Shown here: one piece after another, positions 1 through 8,593 of the stretch
Layout of the letters: each line of letters opens with the position of its first letter
How positions within the stretch are numbered: position 1 is the first letter of the stretch
Assembly (NCBI GenBank): GCA_018971485.1
Contig: JAGXAQ010000009.1
Coordinates: 1-56,093 of the forward strand
Source of the DNA: Pseudomonadota bacterium
GTDB lineage: Bacteria > Pseudomonadota > Gammaproteobacteria > Burkholderiales > REEB80
Reading direction: 5' to 3'
Length of the DNA stretch: 56,093 nucleotides
Made by a program: the position numbers and the translations under genes
Notes under the pieces: model-generated
The model's input: only the letters and a program-made list of their open reading frames with translations
Told to the model about the DNA's origin: nothing
The model's database searches: none

Positions 1-369
1 GGGGGAAACTCCGGTTTGGTAGATCCACATAATGTGGAAGTTGCATTGAAGGGTTGTCATCAATATTTGCTTAAAAAATTTTCAGAGCATGAGAATTGGA
101 TATTGTTACGTGAAGTGATAGAAAGATTTTTCAGAAATTACATTGTTTCACATTGTTTGGCAATGGACCAATATTTTGCAATTACTGGAAATAAATCTGA
201 AAGAAAGAAATTACAGGAAACTCTTAAGGTGATAGAAAGTCTCCCATTTATGACTGGAATATCTTTTCAATACAATTGGCCTCGATTAGCGTTAATAATT
301 AGAAAAAGCCGATTAGTTTGTCACCAAATGTCATATTTATTCTTACGTATGCTTAGAAGCGTATTTTAA
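1..369 (+). CDS. C-terminal part of a glycosyltransferase, cut by the window edge
   Basis: The frame is open from base 1, so this is the 3' end of a longer gene; the in-frame TTG at 16 is probably not the start. The opening residues (GGNSGLVDPHNVE) line up with the segment just after the YRLHSGSIS motif of the next gene's product, followed in both by a hydrophobic helix and a basic tail. This suggests the C-terminal helical region of a family 2 glycosyltransferase acting on a surface polysaccharide. The catalytic domain lies outside the window, so donor and acceptor cannot be inferred. It lies 13 bp from the next gene in the same orientation, probably in one operon. The DNA is AT-rich like the next four genes. 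Confidence 0.55.
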   Translation, partial: GGNSGLVDPHNVEVALKGCHQYLLKKFSEHENWILLREVIERFFRNYIVSHCLAMDQYFAITGNKSERKKLQETLKVIESLPFMTGISFQYNWPRLALIIRKSRLVCHQMSYLFLRMLRSVF

Positions 370-382
370 TTAGCGAGAATTC

Positions 383-1387
383 ATGAGCAAAGCTAAGTTT
401 ACTGTGTTTTTGCCAGTCAGGAATGGTGGCATACATCTACCTTTGTGTGTTAATAGCATATTGGCGCAAAGTAATACAAGTTTTGATTTGGTAATTTTAG
501 AAAATAAAAGCACAGACGGAACTTCAGAATGGCTTCAGTCTTTGGAAAAGAAGGACTCTAGAGTTAGGGTAATTCCTTCCGGTACTTCGCTCTCAGTAGA
601 GGAAAACTGGAAAAGAATATTAGCTGTACCCAAAAATGAATTTATGACAGTGATTGGGCATGATGATTTGCTGGATCCGGATTTTTTTGATGAGATCGCT
701 AGAACTATTGAGAATGAGCCTGAAGCTTGTCTTTATCTTACGCATTTTAGGTTGATTGATGTCGATGGAAAAGTTCTTCGGCCATGCAAGCCTATTCCAA
801 AGTACGAAACAGTATCTGAATTTTTGGCTGCAAGGATGGCCGGTATACGAGATTCTTTTGGCACAGGGTATGTAATGCGTTCCGTGAATTATGATGAGGT
901 CGGTGGTATTCCTCCATTTTGTGATTTGCTATATGCCGACGATGCATTATGGATAAAGCTGATGGGTTTTTCATTTAAGGTGACCTCGCAACGAGTTTGT
1001 TTTTCCTACCGTTTACATTCTGGTAGTATTTCAGGTAAGCCAAACAATGAAGCTTTATTTAGGGCTTTTGTGCAATATTTGATATTTCTGAAAAAAATTT
1101 CAGAGTGCAGTGAAGAGATTACCGAAGTTATGGGAACTTATGGTTCGCAATATGTTGCTAGTCGATGTCAAAATTATTATTCACATTTATTACGTGTGAC
1201 ATCTTTTGGAAAGCCATTGAATGATATAGATATAAAGGCATTGCTTGGAGAGTTTTCGCCAGAAACGATATTAGTCGGAGGACGCTCCCGTTTTTTTAGG
1301 CGTCTCGTTAAGATATTGGGTATTAGGCGTCTTGCTAAAATTCTTGGTGTTAGGCGGCTTGTTCAAATGCTCTGTATTGAAGAATGA
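383..1387 (+). CDS. Family 2 (GT-A) glycosyltransferase
   Basis: Likely a cytoplasmic glycosyltransferase adding a sugar to a lipid-linked polysaccharide intermediate. The N-terminus (VFLPVRNGG, then ENKSTDGTSEW) is the usual GT-A nucleotide-sugar binding fold. GHDDLLDPDFF near residue 95 supplies the metal-binding DxD-like acidic pair, and YADDALW near residue 185 fits the acceptor-side acidic motif. At 334 aa the length is normal for the family. The last 30 residues are a threefold repeat of nine residues (RRLVKILGI, RRLAKILGV, RRLVQMLCI) forming a basic amphipathic helix that may dock the enzyme on the membrane. Low GC and position among other transferases suggest an O-antigen-type locus. 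The exact substrate is unknown. Confidence 0.85.
   Translation: MSKAKFTVFLPVRNGGIHLPLCVNSILAQSNTSFDLVILENKSTDGTSEWLQSLEKKDSRVRVIPSGTSLSVEENWKRILAVPKNEFMTVIGHDDLLDPDFFDEIARTIENEPEACLYLTHFRLIDVDGKVLRPCKPIPKYETVSEFLAARMAGIRDSFGTGYVMRSVNYDEVGGIPPFCDLLYADDALWIKLMGFSFKVTSQRVCFSYRLHSGSISGKPNNEALFRAFVQYLIFLKKISECSEEITEVMGTYGSQYVASRCQNYYSHLLRVTSFGKPLNDIDIKALLGEFSPETILVGGRSRFFRRLVKILGIRRLAKILGVRRLVQMLCIEE
1298..1378 (+). repeat. Three tandem 27-bp coding repeats
   Basis: Three imperfect 27-bp units (1298-1324, 1325-1351, 1352-1378) begin AGGCGTCTC, AGGCGTCTT and AGGCGGCTT. They keep the reading frame and encode three 9-residue copies at the C-terminus of the GT2 enzyme. Differences are mostly synonymous or conservative, which fits an in-frame duplication kept under selection. 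Confidence 0.8.
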
Positions 1388-1450
1388 ATCTGATAAAAAT
1401 ACGTTTATAATTTATAGGGTTGCCCAAGATATGCATGTTGTACTACAACT

Positions 1451-2554
1451 ATGAATATTTTATACGATCACCAAGCAATTAGTATGCAACGTTATGGGGG
1501 TATTTCGCGTTATTTTTACGAGGTTTCCAATCGAATTGCTGCCATTGATGGCACACACGTAGAAATGTTTTCTCCTTTATATGTGAATTCTTATTTTAAA
1601 TCTAATGGTCTTTTTAGACCAGTAGGAATTTATGTTCCCTATATCTCAAAATCATTGAGAATAATTAGAACTATTAATAATTTTGTTTCTTTGCGTTTAA
1701 GGCAGCGATATGATGTGGATATTTTTCATGAAACATATTATTCGTTGACAGAACGTAGCCCGCGCTCGGCAAAAAAAATTATTACTGTGTATGACATGAT
1801 TCATGAAAAATATTCGACCTCTTTCAAGAAAGATGACCAAACCCAAAAAATTAAGGATCAAGCTATTAAAAGAGCAGATCATGTAATTTGTATTTCTGAG
1901 AACACACGAAAAGATTTGATAGAGCTTCTCGATATTCCCCTTAAAAAGACTTCCGTTGTTCATTTAGGTTATTCGCTAACTATGAAAGGGTATAGTGAGA
2001 AAGCAGTCATGTACGAAAAGCCTTATATTCTTTATGTGGGTCAACGTAATGGGTATAAGAATTTTGAGAGGTTTATTCGTGCCTATGCCTCGTCTCGTTT
2101 ATTAAAGAATAAATTCACTTTGATTTTTTTTGGTGGGACAGAATTTTCAGTGAAAGAGTGTGAAATAATGAAAAAACTATCTCTTTCATCGAACCACGCA
2201 ATACAATTATCAGGTGACGATGGCATTCTTGCTTCATTATACCTACATGCTTCCGCTTTTGTTTATCCTTCTCTGTATGAGGGGTTTGGAATCCCACCTT
2301 TAGAAGCGATGTCTTTTGGCTGCCCAGTTATTTGTAGTAACACGAGTTCAATACCAGAAGTTGTTGGAGATGCGGCAGAATTGTTTGATCCAATGGATGA
2401 AGATGATATGAGAGGTGCTATGGAAAGGGTGCTATGCTCACCTGAAAGGGCAACTTTGCTGGTTAAATTGGGGTTTGAGCATTGTAAGAAATTTTCTTGG
2501 GAGAAATGTGCTAAAGAGACGCTGGAAGTATATAAAAAGGTATTAAGGGGCTAA
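1451..2554 (+). CDS. Family 4 (GT-B) glycosyltransferase
   Basis: Predicted retaining GT-B transferase for surface polysaccharide assembly. The N-terminal Rossmann half opens with MNILYDHQAIS and a glycine loop (RYGGISRYFYEV). The donor-binding half starts near residue 190 at ILYVGQRNGYKNFERFI. The E-x7-E motif of the family is clear near residues 278-290 (EGFGIPPLEAMSFGCPVICS), followed by EVVGDAAELFDP. At 367 aa it is full length. It resembles mannosyltransferases of O-antigen and colanic-acid type clusters, which would agree with the Gmd-like gene 6 bp downstream making a GDP-mannose-derived donor. That sugar link is an inference. Confidence 0.85.
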   Translation: MNILYDHQAISMQRYGGISRYFYEVSNRIAAIDGTHVEMFSPLYVNSYFKSNGLFRPVGIYVPYISKSLRIIRTINNFVSLRLRQRYDVDIFHETYYSLTERSPRSAKKIITVYDMIHEKYSTSFKKDDQTQKIKDQAIKRADHVICISENTRKDLIELLDIPLKKTSVVHLGYSLTMKGYSEKAVMYEKPYILYVGQRNGYKNFERFIRAYASSRLLKNKFTLIFFGGTEFSVKECEIMKKLSLSSNHAIQLSGDDGILASLYLHASAFVYPSLYEGFGIPPLEAMSFGCPVICSNTSSIPEVVGDAAELFDPMDEDDMRGAMERVLCSPERATLLVKLGFEHCKKFSWEKCAKETLEVYKKVLRG

Positions 2555-2560
2555 GATTAA

Positions 2561-3523
2561 ATGAAACGCGCTCTTATTTGTGGGGTAAGTGGACAGGATG
2601 GTTCTTATTTAGCAAGTTTTCTTTTGGAAAAGGGTTATTATGTGATAGGGACTTCTCGTGATGCAATGGCCTCCTCATTTATTAATCTTATTAAATTGGG
2701 TATTCGAGAAAAAGTTAGTGTAGTTTCTATGGCTGTTAACGATTTTCGTAGCGTTTTTCAGACCTTGACGAAGACCATGCCTGACGAAATATATAATCTC
2801 TCTGGCCAGAGTTCAGTGGGACTTTCTTTTGATCAACCTGTTGAGACTATGGAAAGCATTGGTATTGCGACCTTGAACATATTAGAAGCAATTCGTTTTA
2901 TAAACAGGGACATTAAATTTTATAATGCTGGTTCTAGTGAGTGTTTCGGTGATGTTGGAGAAAAGGCTGCTAATGAGTTGACCCCATTTCGGTCAAGAAG
3001 TCCATATGCAGTTGCGAAATCCGCTGCATATTGGGAAGTTGCTAATTATAGGGAAGCATATAATCTCTATGCATGCACTGGGATTCTTTTCAATCATGAC
3101 TCACCTCTGAGGCCAGAGCGATTTGTAACACAGAAAATTGTTCTGGCTGCCGTACGAATTTCTCGTGGAAGTAAAGAAAAACTTCATTTGGGGAGCTTGG
3201 ACATCCATAGAGATTGGGGTTGGGCACCTGAATATGTTGAAGCAATGTGGATGATGATGCAAAGAGATTTACCTGAGGATTTTGTCATCGCTACAGGTAG
3301 GACAGTTTCTTTGCAATATTTTGTTGAAAAGGTTTTTGATTATTTTGATCTTGATTGGCAAATTTATGTGGAATCTGACTCTTGCTTGTTGAGGCCATCT
3401 GATATTTTTTTTGGTAGGGCTAATCCAGATAAGGCTAAAAAAATTTTAGGATGGCATAGTAAAATTGATGTAGATGGGGTTGTTGAGAAAATGTGTGATG
3501 CAGCCTGTGTTAGAAATAATTAA
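2561..3523 (+). CDS. gmd: GDP-mannose 4,6-dehydratase-like SDR enzyme
   Basis: Extended short-chain dehydrogenase that probably converts GDP-mannose to GDP-4-keto-6-deoxymannose, the precursor of GDP-fucose, rhamnose or perosamine. The N-terminal nucleotide motif CGVSGQDGSYLASFLLEKGY is very close to the Gmd consensus. SRSPYAVAKSAAYW gives the catalytic YxxxK, and ILFNHDSPLRPERFVTQKI matches the Gmd NHESPRRGETFVTRKI block. At 320 aa it is shorter than typical Gmd (about 345-370). A neighbouring paralogue family with other substrates (GDP-4-keto-6-deoxymannose reductase types) cannot be excluded. It starts 6 bp after the GT4 gene, ends the rightward AT-rich operon, and is convergent with the next gene. 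Confidence 0.8.
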   Translation: MKRALICGVSGQDGSYLASFLLEKGYYVIGTSRDAMASSFINLIKLGIREKVSVVSMAVNDFRSVFQTLTKTMPDEIYNLSGQSSVGLSFDQPVETMESIGIATLNILEAIRFINRDIKFYNAGSSECFGDVGEKAANELTPFRSRSPYAVAKSAAYWEVANYREAYNLYACTGILFNHDSPLRPERFVTQKIVLAAVRISRGSKEKLHLGSLDIHRDWGWAPEYVEAMWMMMQRDLPEDFVIATGRTVSLQYFVEKVFDYFDLDWQIYVESDSCLLRPSDIFFGRANPDKAKKILGWHSKIDVDGVVEKMCDAACVRNN

Positions 3524-3624
3524 GTGTTAATTTTGTACAAAAATAAGATTAAGTTAATATTTAAGCTAATCTATTTCAGCCCTTCTTTTTTGTATTAAAG
3601 CTTAATTTTTTTAGAAATCGATAA

Positions 3625-4740
3625 TTAATCTGGCTTGGTTAATATCTTAAAGAGTTGTATCCAATTTTTTGCAAAAGGCTGGAAAGGTTCAATTAAATGG
3701 GATTCATCGAATTCCAAACTGTTGCACATCAAGGCGCTCATGTACTTCGCCAGCTGAATAGTATTGCCAGGATCAAAAAACTTGACTTGGGAATATTCTC
3801 CGACTGTCTCATGTGCATAAGGTAAATTGGCAGCGAGAATTGGTTTGCCAAATCGCTTGAATTCAGAAAGTGGTAAACCCCAGGTTTCCAGTTTTGATGG
3901 AAAAAGCAGGCAGTCAGTCTCTTTGTAAAGGTTAAAAACACTTTCCCTAGATTGAAACCCTATCAGCTTGAATTGGGGTACATCTGTAAGTTCTTCTTGT
4001 ATCCATTTAGTATATCTGGTTTGAGTCCCATCAACCGTTACACGAATTTCAAAGTTATCATGACCCTCGCTTAAAAGGTGTCTCGCAGCTTTCCCAATGA
4101 TTTCAATGTTCTTAAAAACACGGGGAAAGGTGGGATAAAAAAAGACAAAAGGGCTTTCTCTTCCTGTGCTTTGAGATTTTGGCATTTCTTGAATTGAACT
4201 AACTGGGTGGGCAACTATAATTTCCTGGGGTCGAAATTGTCGGCTAAATTCTTGACGAAGCCATTCCTGCTGGACTATAACATAGCGATTACGTTCTATG
4301 AACATTCCATACAGGAATTTGTAAAACAGGTTAAACAGGAGAAATCTAGGCTCTAACCATGCCTCGCGAAGACTAATCCGGTAAAAAGGGGCAGGGTTAT
4401 GGCAATATACAGCCTGTTTTGTTGCTATTATTCTCGGCGTTATGTCATGAAGCGAGAGCCAGATATCTGGTGCGAGTGTTTTAGATAGTTTATTAAAATG
4501 CCACCATTCATAGTATAACCGGGTGAGCCAGGAGCGTTTTGAAGCAGGGAACTCGATAATGGTCACCCCGGATTCTTCAATCAGGCTACGGTGATGCACG
4601 AGAACAATGATCTCCCATTGATCTCTTAATGAGCTGATTGCGTTGGCAACACATTCCTTCAGGACGGTTAAGGGCCCACCATCCAGTATGTTGATGGCTG
4701 AAATAACGAGTCGTGGTTTCTGGTGCTTTCTCATGGGCAT
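3625..4740 (-). CDS. Family 4 glycosyltransferase
   Basis: A second GT-B transferase, on the opposite strand from its neighbours. The N-terminal half begins RLVISAINILDGGPLTVL with a glycine loop for the acceptor or phosphate side. The C-terminal donor domain carries the motif series FVFFYPTFPRVFKNIEIIGKAA and ETWGLPLSEFKRFGKPILAANLPYAHE. The latter is an E-x7-E variant where the usual EGFGLP is ETWGLP. The start is ATG at 4740 or the in-frame ATG at 4734. The gene is convergent with the gmd-like gene and divergent from rmlA, so it has its own promoter in the 4741-5069 spacer. The acceptor and sugar are unknown. Confidence 0.8.
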   Translation of the reverse strand: MPMRKHQKPRLVISAINILDGGPLTVLKECVANAISSLRDQWEIIVLVHHRSLIEESGVTIIEFPASKRSWLTRLYYEWWHFNKLSKTLAPDIWLSLHDITPRIIATKQAVYCHNPAPFYRISLREAWLEPRFLLFNLFYKFLYGMFIERNRYVIVQQEWLRQEFSRQFRPQEIIVAHPVSSIQEMPKSQSTGRESPFVFFYPTFPRVFKNIEIIGKAARHLLSEGHDNFEIRVTVDGTQTRYTKWIQEELTDVPQFKLIGFQSRESVFNLYKETDCLLFPSKLETWGLPLSEFKRFGKPILAANLPYAHETVGEYSQVKFFDPGNTIQLAKYMSALMCNSLEFDESHLIEPFQPFAKNWIQLFKILTKPD

Positions 4741-4942
4741 GTCTGATTGGAGACTGGGTGGGTTATCTTGGGAAAGAATAGGGTTTGCTTGTTTTGTATC
4801 GGAAATTTGAATGGTCAGTCCATTAAGTTAGGATAAACGGGTATTGAAAAAGAAGAGGCTAGGAATGTATTCTGGTGGATCATGGCGATCTGTTCCCACT
4901 GAAAATAATGGAATGGTTTGTTCTGAATCCGGCTTGCCTGGA

Positions 4943-4995
4943 TAGAATGACACTATTCTAACCTAACAATTCGATTTTAATCATTTGAGTGATTA
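4943..4995. promoter_or_regulatory. Two inverted repeats in the divergent spacer before rmlA
   Basis: The 329-bp spacer between the leftward GT4 gene and rmlA holds no ORF worth calling. It contains two inverted repeats of the same 6-6-6 geometry: TAGAAT-N6-ATTCTA at 4943-4960 and TAATCA-N6-TGATTA at 4978-4995. Equal geometry and a 35-bp centre-to-centre spacing look like paired operator sites. I recognise no regulator, so this is only a candidate. The spacer also marks the change from AT-rich to GC-richer DNA. Confidence 0.35.
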
Positions 4996-5069
4996 GAATA
5001 AGCTGTTTTGGTTTTCAATGAAAGAGGTATCTGGATGATGGCAGGTATGATGCTGGATTGGAGGCTTGT

Positions 5070-5951
5070 TTGAAGGGGATTATCCTTGCCGGGGGAGCGG
5101 GTACCCGGCTTTACCCTGTGACCCAGGCAGTCTCGAAGCAGCTTTTACCTGTTTATGATAAACCCATGGTGTATTATCCCCTGAGTGTCCTGATGCTGGC
5201 TGGTATTCGGGATATTCTCCTGATTACTACACCCCATGATTTGCTTCAGTTCAAGCAGCTGATGGGTGATGGGAGCCAATGGGGGATTCAGGTTGACTAT
5301 TGCGTCCAGCCTGCTCCTGAGGGTCTGGCACAGGCTTTTGTCCTGGGTGAAACCTTTATTGGGAGTGACTGTTGTACCCTGATTCTGGGGGATAACATCT
5401 TTTATGGGCACGAATTGACTAGCCAATTGGCCCGAGCTGTTGAGTCAAGCGCCGGGGCCAGTGTATTTGCTTATCCGGTACAGGATCCGGAGCGCTATGG
5501 TGTCGTGGAATTTGACAGTGAATGGAACCCTGTCCGTATTGTGGAAAAACCGCCTCACCCGAAATCCCGCTTTGCCTTGACCGGGCTGTATTTTTTTGAT
5601 CATCGGGTGGTGGATGTGGCGCACTCGCTCAAGCCTTCTGCGCGGGGTGAGCTGGAAATTGTTGATGTGTTGCAGCGCTACCTTGACTGGAAAGAGCTGT
5701 CGGTGAACATTATGGGGCGAGGCATGGCCTGGCTGGACACTGGAACCCATGATGCTTTGATGGAAGCAGGGCTTTTTATCCAGACGATAGAAAAACGTCA
5801 GGGCCTCAAGGTGGCCTGTCCTGAGGAAGTGGCGTATCGGATGGGCTATATTACAGCAAAGGATCTGGAGCGTTTGGCCCAGCCTTTGCTCAAGAATGGC
5901 TATGGGCATTATCTGCTATCGATTCTTCATGACGGGATGCCCCAAATCTGA
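5070..5951 (+). CDS. rmlA: Glucose-1-phosphate thymidylyltransferase RmlA
   Basis: Makes dTDP-glucose from dTTP and glucose-1-phosphate, the first step to dTDP-rhamnose and related sugars. The N-terminal [17 protein letters not shown] is the nucleotidyltransferase signature, followed by [19 protein letters not shown] near residue 110 and EKPPHPKS near 160. I place the start at TTG 5070: it gives the canonical MKGIILAGG beginning, is preceded at about 6 bp by GGAGG (5060-5064), and yields 293 aa, the usual length. An upstream TTG at 5058 is the alternative. No rmlB, rmlC or rmlD is present here, so they must lie elsewhere. The stop codon overlaps the next start by one base (TGATG), implying translational coupling. 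Confidence 0.92.
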   Translation: MKGIILAGGAGTRLYPVTQAVSKQLLPVYDKPMVYYPLSVLMLAGIRDILLITTPHDLLQFKQLMGDGSQWGIQVDYCVQPAPEGLAQAFVLGETFIGSDCCTLILGDNIFYGHELTSQLARAVESSAGASVFAYPVQDPERYGVVEFDSEWNPVRIVEKPPHPKSRFALTGLYFFDHRVVDVAHSLKPSARGELEIVDVLQRYLDWKELSVNIMGRGMAWLDTGTHDALMEAGLFIQTIEKRQGLKVACPEEVAYRMGYITAKDLERLAQPLLKNGYGHYLLSILHDGMPQI

Positions 5952-6901
5952 TGGAAGGGCCAAGGGACCGAATGACAAGGCAGGAGACCCTTAATACGTC
6001 CTGGCTGGAAGTCGATTCACGCTATGCTACAACGCGTCGATGTGTTCCTTTTGAGGGGCTGCGAAGGGTTGAACCTGATCAGCCGCATGGGGGGATGCAG
6101 TTTCAAGGTCACGGCAAGCAGGATTGGCCTTATTGCCCACTGGTGACAGTTATTACTGCGGTTTTCAATGGGGGAGCCTATCTGGAAGAGACCATCCAGA
6201 GCGTGATATCGCAAACCTATCCCAATCTGGAATACATTGTTGTAGACGGTGGTTCAACGGATTCTACGCTCGACATACTGCAACGATATGAAACAGTTAT
6301 TGATAATTGGCAAAGCCTGCCTGATCGCGGGATTGCTGATGCTTTCAATAAAGGTGTGGCCCGATCCCATGGAACCTATCTGAATTTCCAGGGGGCAGGG
6401 GATTTTTTCCTGGATCCGGATGTGATCACCAGAATGATGCAAGGGGTGGATAGCCAGAAAGACTGGCTGATCTGTGGCCAGATAGCGCGTGTGGCAGAAC
6501 ATGCTCCTTCTCATGTTTATTATGTCAGCAAGCCTGGGTTCAAGACGCGCACGCTGCTGTTTCGAAATCCCCTGCCGCATCAGGCCCTTTTCACCCACAG
6601 GGACTTCTTTACGCGGTATGGTCAATTTGATGTGGGTTTCCGTTATGTGATGGATTACGAGCTTTTCCTGCGGGCTTATCGGAGTTTCCCACGGGTTATC
6701 ATGAAACCGGTTCAGGTGGCAGCCTGGAGGGAGGGTGGAGTCAACTCGGAATCCCTTTCAAAAATTTATCGTGAGTATTTCAGGGCCCGTGCTGAAAATC
6801 ATGTGGCATCCCCTTTTATGCTGTACGCGATTGAAAAGCTTATTTTACTGCGTTATCGATTAAAACAGGTTTTGAAATGGATGGGGTTCAGGCTGTACTG
6901 A
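5951..6901 (+). CDS. Family 2 glycosyltransferase (WcaA-like)
   Basis: GT-A transferase with a roughly 60-residue hydrophilic N-terminal extension before the catalytic domain. The domain then begins PLVTVITAVFNGGAYLEETIQSVISQTYPN, with VDGGSTDSTLDIL and later QGAGDFFLDPDV as the acidic metal site. RDFFTRYGQFDVGFRYVMDYELFLR supplies the ED-type catalytic region. Such WcaA-like enzymes add sugars to undecaprenyl-linked oligosaccharides. The ATG overlaps the rmlA stop, so the pair is co-translated, suggesting but not proving use of a dTDP-sugar. The extension could be an upstream mis-start, but no better ribosome site was seen inside it. Confidence 0.82.
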   Translation: MEGPRDRMTRQETLNTSWLEVDSRYATTRRCVPFEGLRRVEPDQPHGGMQFQGHGKQDWPYCPLVTVITAVFNGGAYLEETIQSVISQTYPNLEYIVVDGGSTDSTLDILQRYETVIDNWQSLPDRGIADAFNKGVARSHGTYLNFQGAGDFFLDPDVITRMMQGVDSQKDWLICGQIARVAEHAPSHVYYVSKPGFKTRTLLFRNPLPHQALFTHRDFFTRYGQFDVGFRYVMDYELFLRAYRSFPRVIMKPVQVAAWREGGVNSESLSKIYREYFRARAENHVASPFMLYAIEKLILLRYRLKQVLKWMGFRLY

Positions 6902-7052
6902 AACCTCAAGCATCCAGAAGAAACGTTTGGCATATTCGATCCGGATAATAATGAGGCAATGGGGTGGCTTATTCTGAGCAAGAGGTATAACCAGTGAAGG
7001 TGATTCGAGATGGGGTGGCAGATATATCGTTTGCCAGGGCAGTGGGTAAGGC

Positions 7053-7790
7053 ATGATTACGGTTTCAATTGTAAGCCATGGTCATGCTTCCTGGATAGAA
7101 CCTCTGCTTCAGGATTTGGCAGCTTGTCCTGAAATCTCCAGAGTGATTCTGACAGTCAACATACCCGACAGGACTATTCCTGTCCCGGAAGAATTGAAGG
7201 ATAAAATGGTCCGGCTGTGCAATACGGTCCCGCAGGGCTTTGGAGCCAACCATAATGCGGCTTTTCGGGAGTGCCAGACGCCTTATTTCTGTATCCTTAA
7301 TCCGGATATGCGGCTATTGGGCAATCCATTTGAGGGGTTGCTGCAGGGACTGGATGATAGGGATGTTGCCCTGGCCGCACCATTTTCAATGGATCAGGAA
7401 GGTCGAATCCAGGATAGCGTACGCTACTTTCCCAGACCCTGCTCCTTAATGATGAAAGCAATAAACGGGCAGGAGGGGCGATACCAGGCTGATAGGACAC
7501 AAGTACGTTTTCCGGTGGAGTGGGTCAGCGGGATGTTCATGCTTATCCGGTCTTTGGACTTTTCCCGGATAGGGGGGTTTGATGAGCGCTATTACCTGTA
7601 TTATGAGGATGTTGATTTGTGTGTTCGCCTCTGGAAAGCAAGGCGTCAGGTTCTGGCGTGTTCTGATGTGAAGGTGGTTCATGAGGCGCAAAGGGCAAGC
7701 CATCATGACTGGACACATTTTCGCTGGCATGTTAAGAGCCTGGCCCGTTATCTTTTAAAATATCTATTCAGGCTGCCTCGAATATACTGA
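7053..7790 (+). CDS. Family 2 glycosyltransferase, rhamnosyltransferase-like
   Basis: GT-A enzyme of 245 aa with the hallmarks of WbbL-type rhamnosyltransferases: an N-terminal VSIVSHGH, GFGANHNAAFREC near residue 65, the metal site LNPDMRL near 85, and the C-terminal GGFDERYYLYYEDVDLCVRLWKAR. The last block is typical of dTDP-rhamnose:GlcNAc transferases, which fits rmlA two genes upstream. The 151-bp gap before it shows no ORF. The product lacks the C-terminal extension some homologues have, so it is a compact version. Rhamnose as the sugar is an inference from family and context. Confidence 0.82.
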   Translation: MITVSIVSHGHASWIEPLLQDLAACPEISRVILTVNIPDRTIPVPEELKDKMVRLCNTVPQGFGANHNAAFRECQTPYFCILNPDMRLLGNPFEGLLQGLDDRDVALAAPFSMDQEGRIQDSVRYFPRPCSLMMKAINGQEGRYQADRTQVRFPVEWVSGMFMLIRSLDFSRIGGFDERYYLYYEDVDLCVRLWKARRQVLACSDVKVVHEAQRASHHDWTHFRWHVKSLARYLLKYLFRLPRIY

Positions 7791-8011
7791 AGGTTGGATG
7801 GGAAAGCTTATTAAGACCTGTTTTATTGAGGCCTTAAAGCCATGGTGGCTGAAAAAGATAGAATGAAATGCTTGAAATCGGTATGATTTACCCTGAATCG
7901 AATCAGGCTCATGGAGATGTTCTATTGCTCAGGATGGCTTGTGCGCCTGCCCATTCATGAGGTTGCGTTCAGGGAAGGGCGGCTGCTATCGGCCTGATTC
8001 AGGAGCTGGTT

Positions 8012-8460
8012 TTGCGGGCCCGGTTTTTAACCCGTAAGGAAGACAGTCCTCTTTTAGCGACTGATGCAAGATTGTTTCCTGAGGCGGATCTGGTGTTCAG
8101 GATGTGGACCGAATGGAACAGGTATTGTGCTGGCCAGGCAGGCTGATGTTTTTGTCAGCCGATTGGGCCACCTTGAGAATACCGTGGGGGTGAAATTGCT
8201 TCCCCTGCTTTGGGTCGCCCTGGGTGAGACAGCTGCTTTTGTTGTGGATCATGGATGATGCAGAACGTATGGGGTGGATGGATTCGGCAGGTGAATGGAT
8301 GACAGTCCGTCGCTTGAGAAACCAGATGGCTCATGACTAGATGGAAGCCCCGGTTCTTCTGGCCCATGCTTTAGAGGCCGGGCATCTATTTTATGTTCCT
8401 GCCCTGATTGAGGTCGCAAGGAAAATAAGGATTGAACTGATGTATCGGAGCAATGTGTGA
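8012..8460 (+). pseudogene. Relic of a HepT-like HEPN-domain gene
   Basis: Three reading frames together spell one protein. It begins LRARFLTRKEDSPLL in the frame of 8012, continues ADVFVSRLGHLENTVGVKLLP in the frame of 8064, and ends ERMGWMDSAGEWMTVRRLRNQMAHD then MEAPVLLAHALEAGHLF in the frame of 8251. This matches the HepT-like HEPN toxin family that pairs with MNT nucleotidyltransferases, including the RNase motif RNQMAH (R-x4-H). At least two frameshifts plus an in-frame TAG at 8338, replacing the tyrosine that usually follows HD, show it is dead. No intact MNT partner was seen nearby; 7791-8011 and 8461-8593 hold nothing recognisable. Confidence 0.6.
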
Positions 8461-8593
8461 AGCATTGATAGCAGCATTTCTGCTGGTTATCAGGGCAAAT
8501 GAATCTGGGTTCCAGGCTGGCTCTGGAAAATAGGGGATCCCCTTTTTTCAGGAAAGGGATAAGTACCTGTTGTTCGTGCAAGAAAGTGGCTTG

